Virus record (IMG/VR): IMGVR_UViG_3300020463_000093
Coordinates: 1-29,200 of that record
Source of the DNA: a virus
DNA length: 29,200 bases
Reading direction: 5' to 3' (one strand)
In this document: positions 7,400-15,485 of the stretch, piece by piece
Layout of the letters: the number at the start of each line of letters is the position of its first letter
Numbering within the stretch: position 1 is the stretch's first letter
Translations under genes and position numbers: made by a program
Notes under the pieces: model-generated
What the model was told of the DNA's origin: nothing
Seen by the model: the letters and a program-made list of their open reading frames with translations, nothing else
Database searches by the model: none

Positions 7400-9226
7400 A
7401 TGACACCAACGCAAACAGAGCTGCGTTCATGTCTCGGTATCACCGACTTCGCCAAACGTCGAGCGGCTATTCGCAAGCTGTTCTCACAGGTGGCAAGAGT
7501 TACCGAGATGCAAGAACTTATCGACACAGTCAAAGACGCACCGCCGAGCAAGGTTCCCAAGAGTGTTTGGGAAAAGCGCACAGCATCGTGCATTCGAGAC
7601 AACATGACAGTACCAACACTGTGTGTTTTGATCGAGCACGAGTTGGGAGAAGTCTGGCTGAACAAAACACGCTTAGCCATCACAGATCCAGACACCTACG
7701 CCGCCACAGGGCGTCGTGGTCTTTCATTCGCCGAGCATCACGACATCAGGCGTGAGTTCGACAAGATCTACGCAAGAACATCAACAGCAACATCGGAGAA
7801 GCCCATGAGCTTAACAGCCGCAATCAATGCGTTTGACTACGCACGTATCAACGGACTCGCAGACGACATGACCATCTGGTCAGATCTGGAAGCCGCAACC
7901 GACAGCGACACTGTCAATGGTGTCAAGGCACTCGTGTCGGTACGTGATGACAAGGACGCACCTCGCACCGAGGCAGACCTCAAAATCGAGGCCATGAGCA
8001 AAGAGGATATAGACCTCTACGCTAAGATCATCTCACGCATGTCAGAGGAGGCAGACGTCGAGGATACCAAGCCAACCGCGAGGGTATTGCTCAACCCACC
8101 TACCGATCCCGCGCTTATCAATCTCGCACTAGCGCAGTCTGGCTTGCCACCCATCGGCGAGATCATCGACGAGATGAACTCACTCTCAGACGAACTCACC
8201 AAGGCCGAGTCCGCACCTACCATGTCCGTCGCACCTGTAGCAGAAGAGGCCAAGGGTGACGGTACGATCCCTAGCGGTAGTCTCAAGACCAAGGAGGCGC
8301 ATGTAGCTTTCAATCTCTCGCGTGGCAAGAAGCAATTCAGCTTCAAGGTTCCGTGTTGGGAGTGGGATGCACCACATCCTCACGTGCCGGAGGTCGACGA
8401 GGATTACGTCTTCCGTCCGTTCGAGTTACTGCGTGTGCTTTACGCCATCATGACCAACCAACGGTGCTACCTTCACGGTCACACTGGTTCGGGCAAGACT
8501 ACGCTCGTGGAGCAAGTTGCCGCTCGTCTCAACTGGCCGTTCATGCGCATCAACTTCGACAGTGAGATCACTCGTATGGACTTGATCGGTCGTGACGTAC
8601 TCACCAATGACGGTGGTGTAACGTCTTCCAAGTTCGTCGACGGTATCCTTCCACAGATGATGTCTGGCCCGTACATTGGTTGTCTCGACGAGATAGACTT
8701 CGTGCGTCCAGACATTGCTTACGTCTTGCAACGTGCTCTTGAGGGCAACGGTCTCATGCTCACCGAGGATGGTGGTCGCATGGTCATGCCTCACAAGCTG
8801 TTCCGTATGTTCGGTACTGGCAATACCGTGGGTCAGGGTGACGAGTTCGGTCTCTATCAGGGTGCTCGTCCGCAGTCGATGGCATTCCTCGACCGCTTCA
8901 CCGTGTGGATCAAGGTCGACTACCTCAAGCCGTCTGATCGCTTGAAGCTCATCAAGGCACGTCTGCCAAAGCTCAGCGTAGACCACGTCAACAAGCTCAA
9001 CAGCTACATCACCGAGCATCTGGAAGCGTTCACCACATCCAAGGTCATGCAACCAATATCACCACGTGGATACCTCGCACTAGGTCAGGCCATGACCGCA
9101 TACATGTCCTTCATCGACGACGAGTCGAGGGCAGTCGAGGAGGCCATATCAACCACCATCCTTGACCGTGCGTCTGTCAATGACCGTGCGGTGCTCAAGG
9201 CAATCTATCAGCGAGTCTGGGGGTAA
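7400..9226 (+). CDS. CobS-like / MoxR-type AAA+ ATPase
   Basis: 608 aa, ATG with AAGGAGG 7 bases upstream. The C-terminal half is an AAA_5/MoxR-type ATPase: Walker A GHTGSGKT (360-367), Walker B CLDEID (Asp430-Glu431), sensor-1-like FGTGN near residue 471, and an FLDRF segment typical of CobS/MoxR. The N-terminal 330 or so residues are not recognised; they are helical and acidic, and far longer than in cobaltochelatase CobS. MoxR/CobS ATPases work with a VWA partner, and one follows two bases after the stop. In cobaltochelatase the pair powers cobalt insertion; no CobN or other cobalamin gene is here, so a remodelling or chaperone role on a phage or host target is more likely. Arg codons are mostly CGT, suggesting high expression. 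Confidence 0.9.
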   Translation: MTPTQTELRSCLGITDFAKRRAAIRKLFSQVARVTEMQELIDTVKDAPPSKVPKSVWEKRTASCIRDNMTVPTLCVLIEHELGEVWLNKTRLAITDPDTYAATGRRGLSFAEHHDIRREFDKIYARTSTATSEKPMSLTAAINAFDYARINGLADDMTIWSDLEAATDSDTVNGVKALVSVRDDKDAPRTEADLKIEAMSKEDIDLYAKIISRMSEEADVEDTKPTARVLLNPPTDPALINLALAQSGLPPIGEIIDEMNSLSDELTKAESAPTMSVAPVAEEAKGDGTIPSGSLKTKEAHVAFNLSRGKKQFSFKVPCWEWDAPHPHVPEVDEDYVFRPFELLRVLYAIMTNQRCYLHGHTGSGKTTLVEQVAARLNWPFMRINFDSEITRMDLIGRDVLTNDGGVTSSKFVDGILPQMMSGPYIGCLDEIDFVRPDIAYVLQRALEGNGLMLTEDGGRMVMPHKLFRMFGTGNTVGQGDEFGLYQGARPQSMAFLDRFTVWIKVDYLKPSDRLKLIKARLPKLSVDHVNKLNSYITEHLEAFTTSKVMQPISPRGYLALGQAMTAYMSFIDDESRAVEEAISTTILDRASVNDRAVLKAIYQRVWG

Positions 9227-9228
9227 TC

Positions 9229-11088
9229 ATGAAGACATCAACATTCGTAAACGAACTAACCAAATCATCCGCAGTGTTCGGACGCAAGCATGACGTCAAG
9301 GTTGTGTTCGCTGGCGACCAAGCGGCAACCAATGGCGAGACCATCAAGCTACCTGCGATTGACCGCAACAGCACCATGACAGACGAGCAGATGGATATTC
9401 TGCGCGGCTATGTCGATCACGAGTCTGGTCACGTCAAGCACACCAACCATGCGGCAGTGCAACGTCTTGCTCGTGAGTGTCAGTCCAAGGGTGACATGCA
9501 CCTCAAGTCTGTGTGGAATGCACTCGAAGACATCTGGCTTGAGCGTCGTGTTATCGAAGACTATCCCGGCGCGGCTCACAATCTCAGAGCCACGGCTACG
9601 GCAGTCAACAAGGAATATCTGCGAGCTGTCAAGAATGATCCAAGCATACCAACCAAGGATCGCGCCATCGGTGCGGTCGCTATCACATGGGAGGGTCGCA
9701 AGTCTTACGGCGGCGATACCTGTCAGGAGTGTATCGATACCGCAAGCGTAGACTTACAATCTGCGGTCAAGAAGTGGGTCGGCGCACTCGATCATTGCAA
9801 AACCACCGAAGACGTAATCGCGCTCGCTCGTGTGGTTGAGAAATCATTGCGCGACGAAGACTACAAGGAGGAGCCGGAAGATGGGCGAGGAGACGAACCA
9901 ACAGAGAACGACGAAGAGCGTGAAGATACAGGCGATGGTGAAGGACGAGGAGAACCCGTTCCCACTGACGATGACAATCACGAAGAAGAACGCAACGACG
10001 GCGGAGCTGATGAAACTAGCGACGACGACGCTGATCGGGATGAAGCTGGAGGCGGCCCCCGTGTTGATGACGATACTACCCACCCCGAAGAGGAAGACGT
10101 AACGCCCTACAATCCTGAGTTGCAAGACGCAATTACACGGATGTTCGAGCGTAACGAGTTCACTACAGGCGGTGATGGTTTCAGCTACACACCATGGACT
10201 GAGAAGGACACATGGCATCACCGCACGTTCAAGACGCGACACTCTGATCGTCTGCGTCATCTTACTGGCGCACACTATGACGACATGCTCAATCGTATGG
10301 CATCCGAAGCCAATAGTATGCGCTCCAAGCTCATGCGTTCGCTTATGTCCAAGCAGAAGCGTGACTGGGATTACGGTCGTGAGGACGGAAGACTTGACAC
10401 CCGACGCTTCACGCAAGCGTTCAATGGCAAGGCCAACGTGTTCAAGATGCGCACCGACAGGACGGAACTCGATACGGCAGTGACCGTGCTCGTAGACTTG
10501 AGCGGCAGCATGTGCTCCAAGATCTACCTTGCAACGCAGTGTTGCATTGCCATCTGCGAGACGTTGGAAAAAGCCAACATACCTTACGAGGTGCTCGGCT
10601 TCACCAATCCCTACGTCAGCCCACGTGACGGTGTTCATTACGACCGTGCGCAACCACTCGACATGTACATCTTCAAGCAGTTCGACGAGCGTTTGTTCGA
10701 TGCCAAGGGTGCGCTTGCTTCCATGGCTCACATGGCATTGGACGAGAACAGTGACGGTGACGCTATCGAGAAGGCTCACGACCGCTTGTTGCAACGACAA
10801 GAGCGACGTCGTGTGATGCTCGTGCTGTCGGATGGTCTACCCGCATGTGGTGGCGACCGTCGCAAGGTCGACAAGTACACACGTCAAGCTGTTGCTGATG
10901 CTGAGAAGTCTGGCACGGACATTATCGGTCTCGGCATCATGGATAACTCAGTCGAGCGTTACTACCCCAAGTACACTGTTATCAATGACATATCCGACCT
11001 TGCAGGTGCGGCCATGGATCAGCTTGCTCGTGCGCTTATCGGTGAGCGGTACATCGTGGATAACAGCAAGCTCTTGGACGTGTCATGA
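9229..11088 (+). CDS. CobT-like VWA-domain protein with HExxH motif
   Basis: 619 aa, starts two bases after the AAA+ gene stop. The N-terminal region contains HESGH (64-68) in YVDHESGHVKHT and, about 30 residues later, NALEDIWLE (97-105), the arrangement of a zincin metalloprotease helix pair. Residues 208-290 are an Asp/Glu-rich linker as in CobT. The C-terminal part is a VWA domain with MIDAS DLSGSM (423-428) and VLSDG near 532. All expected MIDAS residues in these two motifs are present. The VWA part should contact the AAA+ partner. Whether the zincin site is catalytic is unknown; similar motifs occur in CobT-like phage proteins as I recall them. Its stop overlaps the next start (ATGA). 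Confidence 0.88.
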   Translation: MKTSTFVNELTKSSAVFGRKHDVKVVFAGDQAATNGETIKLPAIDRNSTMTDEQMDILRGYVDHESGHVKHTNHAAVQRLARECQSKGDMHLKSVWNALEDIWLERRVIEDYPGAAHNLRATATAVNKEYLRAVKNDPSIPTKDRAIGAVAITWEGRKSYGGDTCQECIDTASVDLQSAVKKWVGALDHCKTTEDVIALARVVEKSLRDEDYKEEPEDGRGDEPTENDEEREDTGDGEGRGEPVPTDDDNHEEERNDGGADETSDDDADRDEAGGGPRVDDDTTHPEEEDVTPYNPELQDAITRMFERNEFTTGGDGFSYTPWTEKDTWHHRTFKTRHSDRLRHLTGAHYDDMLNRMASEANSMRSKLMRSLMSKQKRDWDYGREDGRLDTRRFTQAFNGKANVFKMRTDRTELDTAVTVLVDLSGSMCSKIYLATQCCIAICETLEKANIPYEVLGFTNPYVSPRDGVHYDRAQPLDMYIFKQFDERLFDAKGALASMAHMALDENSDGDAIEKAHDRLLQRQERRRVMLVLSDGLPACGGDRRKVDKYTRQAVADAEKSGTDIIGLGIMDNSVERYYPKYTVINDISDLAGAAMDQLARALIGERYIVDNSKLLDVS

Positions 11089-11270
11089 AGCGCGTCAAGG
11101 TACGCACTGAGTGGTATGTCCTACACCCCCGACGAGACATGCGCTTCTGGCTCGCTGTTGCACTGCGAGTCAAGACGCGGAGCGTTCGTCACAAGGATTT
11201 CAGCACGATCAAACAGATCTGCATGGAAGTCGACACCCAAATCAAACAACTGAAAGGAGAACTAACGTGA
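11085..11270 (+). CDS. Small basic hypothetical protein
   Basis: 61 aa, ATG overlapping the CobT-like stop (ATGA) and its own stop overlapping the next GTG start (GTGA). Strongly basic, with Arg/Lys through the whole chain and a hydrophobic FWLAVALRV stretch too short for a confident membrane helix. The coupling on both sides argues that it is translated. Family not recognised. A nucleic-acid or partner-binding adaptor for the AAA+/VWA pair is possible but unproven. Confidence 0.6.
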   Translation: MKRVKVRTEWYVLHPRRDMRFWLAVALRVKTRSVRHKDFSTIKQICMEVDTQIKQLKGELT

Positions 11271-11788
11271 ATATATTTTTCGTTGACGACAACCCCAAGA
11301 TTGCCGCGCAATCATTGGGTGACAAGCATATCGGTAAGATGCTCGTCGAGTCTGCACAGATGTTGTTCACCGCCGTGCGTCAGCACGGATACGACGGCGG
11401 CGGTTACAAGTCTGCGTATGAGCATCACCCCATGACCAAGTGGGTAGCCAAGTCTTACTTACATGCACAGTGGTTGCTTGACCATGCTATCGAACTCGCC
11501 AAGGAATTTGAGCTACGGTACAACCACGAGCACAAGACCAAGTCTATGTTGCCCGTGCTCAGCATGGCGGTGCATCACCACATGCCAGACGAGACATGGC
11601 GTAACCCACCTCGCTGTATGCCAGACATCTACAAGATTGAGTTTGACGCATGGCGTGGTGAAATTCCTTGCCACGTTGCTTCGTACCGTGACTTCTACAG
11701 GTGCGAGAAAACTACGTGCCATGTGTATACCAATCGACAAGCACCTGACTGGCTCACGGAGGTAATCGACGAGGTTTCCCATGACTGA
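11267..11788 (+). CDS. Conserved phage protein (DKHxxKMxxExAQ family)
   Basis: 173 aa. The GTG at 11267 is chosen because AAAGGAG lies 8 bases upstream and it overlaps the previous stop (GTGA); the longer upstream frame has no support. The N-terminal pattern FFVDDNPKIAAQSLGDKHIG plus KMLVESAQML, a later HPMTKWVA segment, and PPRCMPD before an aromatic C-terminus match a widespread phage protein family as I remember it. It has sometimes been annotated by remote similarity as a pyrimidine-dimer glycosylase-like protein, but I do not rely on that. Many conserved His, Asp and Trp residues suggest an enzyme. Part of the overlapping early operon. Confidence 0.75.
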   Translation: MNIFFVDDNPKIAAQSLGDKHIGKMLVESAQMLFTAVRQHGYDGGGYKSAYEHHPMTKWVAKSYLHAQWLLDHAIELAKEFELRYNHEHKTKSMLPVLSMAVHHHMPDETWRNPPRCMPDIYKIEFDAWRGEIPCHVASYRDFYRCEKTTCHVYTNRQAPDWLTEVIDEVSHD

Positions 11789-12068
11789 ATCACTCAAGCG
11801 CAGATGGTGGCAATACCACAACCAAAACCCTCATGTGTACTCACTCGTGGAACGGTTCACGTTCGACGTGATTAGACGTGGGTTCGCGAACTACTCAATC
11901 AACTCAGTGTTCGAGCGCATCAGATGGCACACGGACATCGAGACACATGGTGAGAAGTTCAAACTATCCAACAACCATCGTGCTTACTACGCACGATACT
12001 TCATGCACAACCATCCTCAATATCGAGGATTCTTTAGAACCAAGGAGACTACAGATGAAAAAAGCTGA
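11781..12068 (+). CDS. Conserved phage protein of unknown function (YSINSVFERIRWHT)
   Basis: 95 aa, ATG within the last codons of the upstream gene (8-base overlap). The recognisable core, RRGFANYSINSVFERIRWHT followed by FKLSNNHRAYYARYFMHNHP and GFFR, recurs in phage and bacterial small proteins with no established function. Arg, Tyr and Phe-rich; a compact helical fold is likely. The upstream gene of the DKH family has its own similarly conserved character, and the two sit together here, which may reflect a shared pathway. Confidence 0.75.
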   Translation: MTESLKRRWWQYHNQNPHVYSLVERFTFDVIRRGFANYSINSVFERIRWHTDIETHGEKFKLSNNHRAYYARYFMHNHPQYRGFFRTKETTDEKS

Positions 12069-12618
12069 TGATGTAATCAAGGACATTACGAAGAAATCTC
12101 TCGCCTCATACGGCATTGAGAAAGACGAACAAGCCCCGACACCCACTGTATCGACAGACTTGTTCGCCACTCCAGAGTCCAACCATGCGGTAGCAAAGCG
12201 TAAGTATAAGACCAAGAAGCCCATCTATACTGCACCACGTAGGCCAGTTATGTCACGTGAAGAATACCTCAAGCGTCACCCAGAAGCGGCTACTCCAAGC
12301 GTGGCATCCAAGGGTAAGACAGACGAGCTATTACTTGCGTGTCAGGAATTGCCGACGCCAGACCAACCTATCAAGGGTTACGCCGGATACACACAAGCTG
12401 AGTGGGACAAGCTCGTTACCATCATTGCGAGGTATACCGCAGACGTAGCCGAGGGTGCAGGTCTGTTGTACAAGGGCGGCATGTTCTGCCCCGACAATCT
12501 ACGCAAGGGATTGTCCGTGTTGTTGCAAGCGAACTTCTCTCACCTCGACCCGTATGACAAGCGCAGACGAAACATCAGCGTCGACGGTCGAATCGACACA
12601 GACGAACGTCAGCCATGA
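12055..12618 (+). CDS. Hypothetical protein
   Basis: 187 aa from ATG 12055, which has GGAG 8 bases upstream; the frame is open further upstream inside the previous gene but without a ribosome site. The N-terminal 90 residues are basic, Pro/Thr-rich and probably disordered (KRKYKTKKP, APRRPVMSREEYLKRHP). From about residue 108 there is a folded-looking region with GYTQAEWDKLVTIIARYTADV and a short Cys-containing segment (MFCPDNLRKGL). Overlaps its neighbours by 14 and 4 bases. No family recognised. Confidence 0.7.
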   Translation: MKKADDVIKDITKKSLASYGIEKDEQAPTPTVSTDLFATPESNHAVAKRKYKTKKPIYTAPRRPVMSREEYLKRHPEAATPSVASKGKTDELLLACQELPTPDQPIKGYAGYTQAEWDKLVTIIARYTADVAEGAGLLYKGGMFCPDNLRKGLSVLLQANFSHLDPYDKRRRNISVDGRIDTDERQP

Positions 12619-12779
12619 AACTACGGAGTGACCCCAGACGTCGTGAGCAGATCAACGTCTGCTTAGAGACGTTCGAGTGGATACTCCACGAAGAAATGGA
12701 GGAGTCCGAAACTATGAGCCAGCTTCACGAGCTGGCTTGGAAGTTAGTCAACTTAACACGAGAGGAAGAAGACACATGA
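12615..12779 (+). CDS. Small acidic hypothetical protein (54 aa)
   Basis: 54 aa read directly from the sequence: begins MKLRSDPRRREQINVC and ends LTREEEDT. The ATG overlaps the previous stop (ATGA) and its stop overlaps the next start (ATGA). The N-terminus is basic and the rest acidic and helical (FEWILHEEMEE, HELAWKLVNL). The double coupling and the exact fit in the gap support a real gene. Function unknown. Confidence 0.65.
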   Translation: MKLRSDPRRREQINVCLETFEWILHEEMEESETMSQLHELAWKLVNLTREEEDT

Positions 12780-13957
12780 GCTACGAAGACACGAGCCTGT
12801 ACAACCTAATGTTAGCCGCACTGTCTGCACCGAAGAGGGGGTTTCACGCCCCCTGTTTCGGTGTGAAGAACAAAAGTTTTAACAAGATCGTTGACCGTGA
12901 GGTGAGAACCCTACGCGCAGACTTGATAGGAGCACAGCGTTTCATAGTGCAGCCAAGTCTGATGCGTCACGCTGCGATGGCAAGTCTTGTGCCACCCGAA
13001 CGTCTGCTCGATATGTTTTCTGTCGGGCGACCATGCTTTGACAACCTATGGATTGAGTGGGAAGACGCCAGACGTGTGCCTATTCTGTTCGAGTGTATGG
13101 AAGAGATGGGCATGGAGATCACACAGGAACAAGACCCTAGCCAATGGGTTGCCAAGATAGGTTTTCATATCACGAGCAACGAGCCACACGGACAGGGTTG
13201 GTTGTGCCAACAGTATGCTCTGATCGATGGCAAGATCGGGAGTCCAGAGTGGGCGGTCAACTTCACATGTGATGAGCCATTCGATAGGAAAAGACTTGCG
13301 GATCTGTCTTTCTCCAAAAGGTCAGACACGGGGTTTGAGTCGCACGGTGTGAGTGCCACGGATATTGAGGACATGATGGGTGAGCAGGGGCCGTTGTTAA
13401 TCGGTGCGCCATACACGAAGCACTGGAGTCAACAACGTCGCCGACCAATGACAGACGTCTTCCATCGCGTCACCATGACGCTTGGTACATTCTCGTCCTT
13501 GCAACTCAAGTACAACACCGCATCAGTGGCCACCCATGCAGACCAGATGAAGGTTCACAAAGATTCCCAACAGGGAGCACTTCTCGCATGGACAGGTGAC
13601 ATTCGCTACCTGATGGCGGTACTTGCACTGGTCAACTATCCGCACACAGTAGTGGAGCGTGACCAGATCGAAACCAAGCTACGGTCGATGGCATGGGGTC
13701 AACGTGTGCCTCGCAATGAGGTCAGACTTCTCGACATAGACTTACCAAAACCACGTGGAACAACACGCTACGAGAAGATGTTCAAGGGCGGTGGCGCACC
13801 CAAGCGTCGGCACGTCAGACGTGGGCATTGGCGCAGACTCAAGCACAAGGACGGAACATTCACAACCAAGTGGATCGAAGAGCAATGGGTCGGCAACGCA
13901 GACTTAGGAACAATCATTCACGACTATAACTTGAAATCAAAGGAGAACAGAGCATGA
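12776..13957 (+). CDS. Hypothetical phage protein with basic C-terminal region
   Basis: 393 aa from ATG 12776 (GAGAGGAAGAAG upstream, ATGA overlap). An in-frame upstream ATG would run through the 54-aa gene and is not preferred. The central region is mixed alpha/beta with several Trp and a Cys pair far apart. The C-terminal 60 residues have the pattern RHVRRGHWRRLKHKDGTF and WIEEQWVGN; the HVRRGHWR / W...W(V/R)G(N/D) ending is a recurrent phage and mobile-element motif of unknown function that I recognise only by pattern. Basic C-terminus suggests nucleic-acid contact. In a run of overlapping genes with no lytic or structural hallmark. Confidence 0.75.
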   Translation: MSYEDTSLYNLMLAALSAPKRGFHAPCFGVKNKSFNKIVDREVRTLRADLIGAQRFIVQPSLMRHAAMASLVPPERLLDMFSVGRPCFDNLWIEWEDARRVPILFECMEEMGMEITQEQDPSQWVAKIGFHITSNEPHGQGWLCQQYALIDGKIGSPEWAVNFTCDEPFDRKRLADLSFSKRSDTGFESHGVSATDIEDMMGEQGPLLIGAPYTKHWSQQRRRPMTDVFHRVTMTLGTFSSLQLKYNTASVATHADQMKVHKDSQQGALLAWTGDIRYLMAVLALVNYPHTVVERDQIETKLRSMAWGQRVPRNEVRLLDIDLPKPRGTTRYEKMFKGGGAPKRRHVRRGHWRRLKHKDGTFTTKWIEEQWVGNADLGTIIHDYNLKSKENRA

Positions 13958-14184
13958 GTTTAGATCAAATACATAACATGGAGATGGTGCTCGAATGGGT
14001 GAAGGCTTGCCCATTCAAGTACCGTGTCTCGTCGTACCAAGGCGGTGCGATTAGCGTGAGGGTCGACGTGCCAGAGCATGAGTGGTCGGTCGATGATGGA
14101 CAACATTACGAAACTGAACAGCCTAACTACACGGTGGTTGGCACAATCAAAGAGGAGAGGAATGATGATAGTACAGACGATTGA
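13954..14184 (+). CDS. Small hypothetical protein
   Basis: 76 aa, ATGA overlap with the previous stop and an AAAGGAGAAC ribosome site. Predicted alternating strands with VRVDVPEHEW and YTVVGTIKEE; acidic C-terminus (ERNDDSTDD). No cysteine motif, no membrane segment. Family not recognised. It is overlapped by 23 bases by the next gene. Confidence 0.65.
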   Translation: MSLDQIHNMEMVLEWVKACPFKYRVSSYQGGAISVRVDVPEHEWSVDDGQHYETEQPNYTVVGTIKEERNDDSTDD

Positions 14185-14629
14185 GAAAATGTTCCGGGCG
14201 ATGTCAGACGCAGAACGTCTGGCAACTGTTGCGATGATTACCGAAGTTTGCAAGGAGCTGGGCCACGCTATGCCGGAGTCGAGTACGACGCCGAAAAAGT
14301 CTGGTTGGAAGCGCAAGCCACGTGGTGTGTCGTCCAAGACTTACTGGATGCGGAGTGCCAAGGCTATCGACATGTCCAAGAAGGGTATGTTTCAGATAGA
14401 AGGTGAGTGGGTCAACAACTTATCCAATGATACAAAAATGGGTGAGCTTGTTGTGCTCGGTGTGAAGGGTGACGAAAAAGCATATCACCTCGTCACCAGA
14501 TCATCATCAAGTTCATATCAGTTCAAAGATTCGGGAAGCAACACAATCACAATAGAAAATTGTGAGCACATTTCCCAAGCAAAAAACTACAGGGAGCTTA
14601 TCAAAGACGTCGAAGCACGACTTGCTTAA
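14162..14629 (+). CDS. Hypothetical protein, last gene of the early operon
   Basis: 155 aa from ATG 14162 (a second ATG follows directly), with AGAGGAGAGG just upstream; the longer reading frame above it lies in another gene and has no ribosome site. Residues 10-35 look like a helix pair (MFRAMSDAERLATVAMITEV). A basic linker follows (PKKSGWKRKPRG), then a beta-rich C-terminal half containing a Ser run (TRSSSSSYQF). A DNA-binding regulator would fit the layout but nothing proves it. A strong hairpin follows the stop. Confidence 0.65.
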   Translation: MMIVQTIEKMFRAMSDAERLATVAMITEVCKELGHAMPESSTTPKKSGWKRKPRGVSSKTYWMRSAKAIDMSKKGMFQIEGEWVNNLSNDTKMGELVVLGVKGDEKAYHLVTRSSSSSYQFKDSGSNTITIENCEHISQAKNYRELIKDVEARLA

Positions 14630-14644
14630 AGTCTGGCAATCAAT

Positions 14645-14667
14645 AACGGGGGCGCGAAGCCCCCGTT
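14645..14667 (+). terminator. Terminator-like hairpin
   Basis: A perfect 9-bp stem AACGGGGGC / GCCCCCGTT around the loop GCGAA, 15 bases after the stop of the last early-operon gene. There is no long T run (TTGTC follows), so termination may be partial. The GC-rich stem closely resembles the hairpin at 25799-25818. Confidence 0.6.
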
Positions 14668-14993
14668 GTCACGAAGGGGATGGACAAAACAACGAAAGGT
14701 GTATAACATGGGATACACTCCAAAACTTTACAGATGAAAAGGACATCACATGAATACAGATATTTTTAGTTGGGCATATGTGGCAACAGTTCCACATAGC
14801 ACAAGAAAGAAGATAAGTAAGTTTAAGTATATGGCGCGAGGTTGTGCTAACTCTGACTGGGTGGGAAGCGAATGGAGTAGCCCCATCTCTCTGATAGGCC
14901 CACCCAAAGTAAGCAACATAAATATTCTAATTAATCATTGTTACAAATTAATTTGCACTAGGTGCTACAGATCAATAAAAACTGGAGAAAAAC
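14668..14993 (+). promoter_or_regulatory. AT-rich intergenic region before the LuxR-like/integrase pair
   Basis: Clearly more AT-rich than its surroundings. It contains the 12-bp perfect palindrome CAAATTAATTTG (14944-14955) about 40 bases before the LuxR-like start, a candidate operator for the integration control genes. I see no convincing -35/-10 pair. Very short ORFs (8-11 codons) with good ribosome sites occur at 14680-14737 and could be leader peptides, but this is weak. Confidence 0.4.
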
Positions 14994-15214
14994 TTGACGG
15001 AGAGAAATCTGAACGACTTGTACGAGCTAGTAGAAGGCCAGTACGAGCAGATCAAATTGCTTACGCGAGCGGTAAATACGTACCTCGACGTAATGCAGAC
15101 CCAAGAACAATCCCCTGCTGTTCGGCAGACGGAGACTATATTACAGGGCCACCCATCAAACACCCTATACAAACTGACTACCAAGCAACATGGGGCATTA
15201 CAAATGCTGCTTGA
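14750..15214 (+). CDS. Doubtful ORF overlapping the LuxR-like gene
   Basis: 154-codon frame. In favour: AAAAGGA 6 bases upstream of the ATG, and a CTRCYRS Cys pair near residue 70. Against: its last 220 bases are in a different frame over the well-supported LuxR-like gene, its first half is in AT-rich DNA, and no family is recognised. It may be a real short gene with a spurious extension, a decayed gene or noise. Confidence 0.25.
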   Translation: MNTDIFSWAYVATVPHSTRKKISKFKYMARGCANSDWVGSEWSSPISLIGPPKVSNINILINHCYKLICTRCYRSIKTGEKLDGEKSERLVRASRRPVRADQIAYASGKYVPRRNADPRTIPCCSADGDYITGPPIKHPIQTDYQATWGITNAA

Positions 15215-15485
15215 TGGTTGCTCTAACTCAGAAATAGCTAAGCGTTTTGATGTGTCGGAAGACACAGCCAAAGTCTACGTGCGGACAATAGCCAAGAAGT
15301 ATGAGGTTAATACACGTGCGCAGATTGTGATGGCTACCTTGGAAGAATTTAACAGCCTCGACGATGATGTCTACATGAGGATCAGTGGTGGACTGCCAAA
15401 AGATTGGCACTCTAACTTCCAAGATCCAGATCCATTCGCCGAGCTATACAGGACGAAGAAACATGAGCCTAAACCTAAGACTTAG
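14994..15485 (+). CDS. LuxR-type HTH regulator
   Basis: 163 aa from TTG 14994; the ribosome site GGAG 6 bases upstream supports this start and the next in-frame Met is 33 residues later. Residues 1-35 are helical and may pair subunits. Residues 61-116 form a GerE/LuxR-type helix-turn-helix: LTTKQHGALQMLLDGCSNSE, then IAKRFDVSEDTAKVYVRTIAKK. There is no autoinducer-binding or receiver domain, so it is a stand-alone DNA-binding protein, as in phage regulators. Its stop overlaps the integrase start by 23 bases, so the two are translated together. A role controlling integrase expression, or as a recombination directionality or repressor factor, is inferred from position. Confidence 0.8.
   Translation: MTERNLNDLYELVEGQYEQIKLLTRAVNTYLDVMQTQEQSPAVRQTETILQGHPSNTLYKLTTKQHGALQMLLDGCSNSEIAKRFDVSEDTAKVYVRTIAKKYEVNTRAQIVMATLEEFNSLDDDVYMRISGGLPKDWHSNFQDPDPFAELYRTKKHEPKPKT

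Noticed and set aside
8426-9052. 208-codon minus-strand ORF
   Set aside because: Antisense shadow of the AAA+ core.
9844-10800. 318-codon minus-strand ORF
   Set aside because: Antisense to the CobT-like gene, created by its biased codon use; composition (Val, His, Thr-rich) is not protein-like and the plus frame has clear motifs.
7400-11088. Cobalamin biosynthesis (cobaltochelatase) function for the AAA+/VWA pair
   Set aside because: Only CobS/CobT-like folds are visible; no CobN or other pathway gene, and the ATPase has a long unrelated N-terminus.
14680-14737. Tandem 8- and 9-aa leader peptides
   Set aside because: Ribosome sites are fair but such short frames arise by chance and nothing downstream looks attenuated.
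14953-14982. sigma70 promoter TTGCAC-N17-TAAAAA for the LuxR-like gene
   Set aside because: Transcription would begin beyond the ribosome binding site, so the message would lack it.
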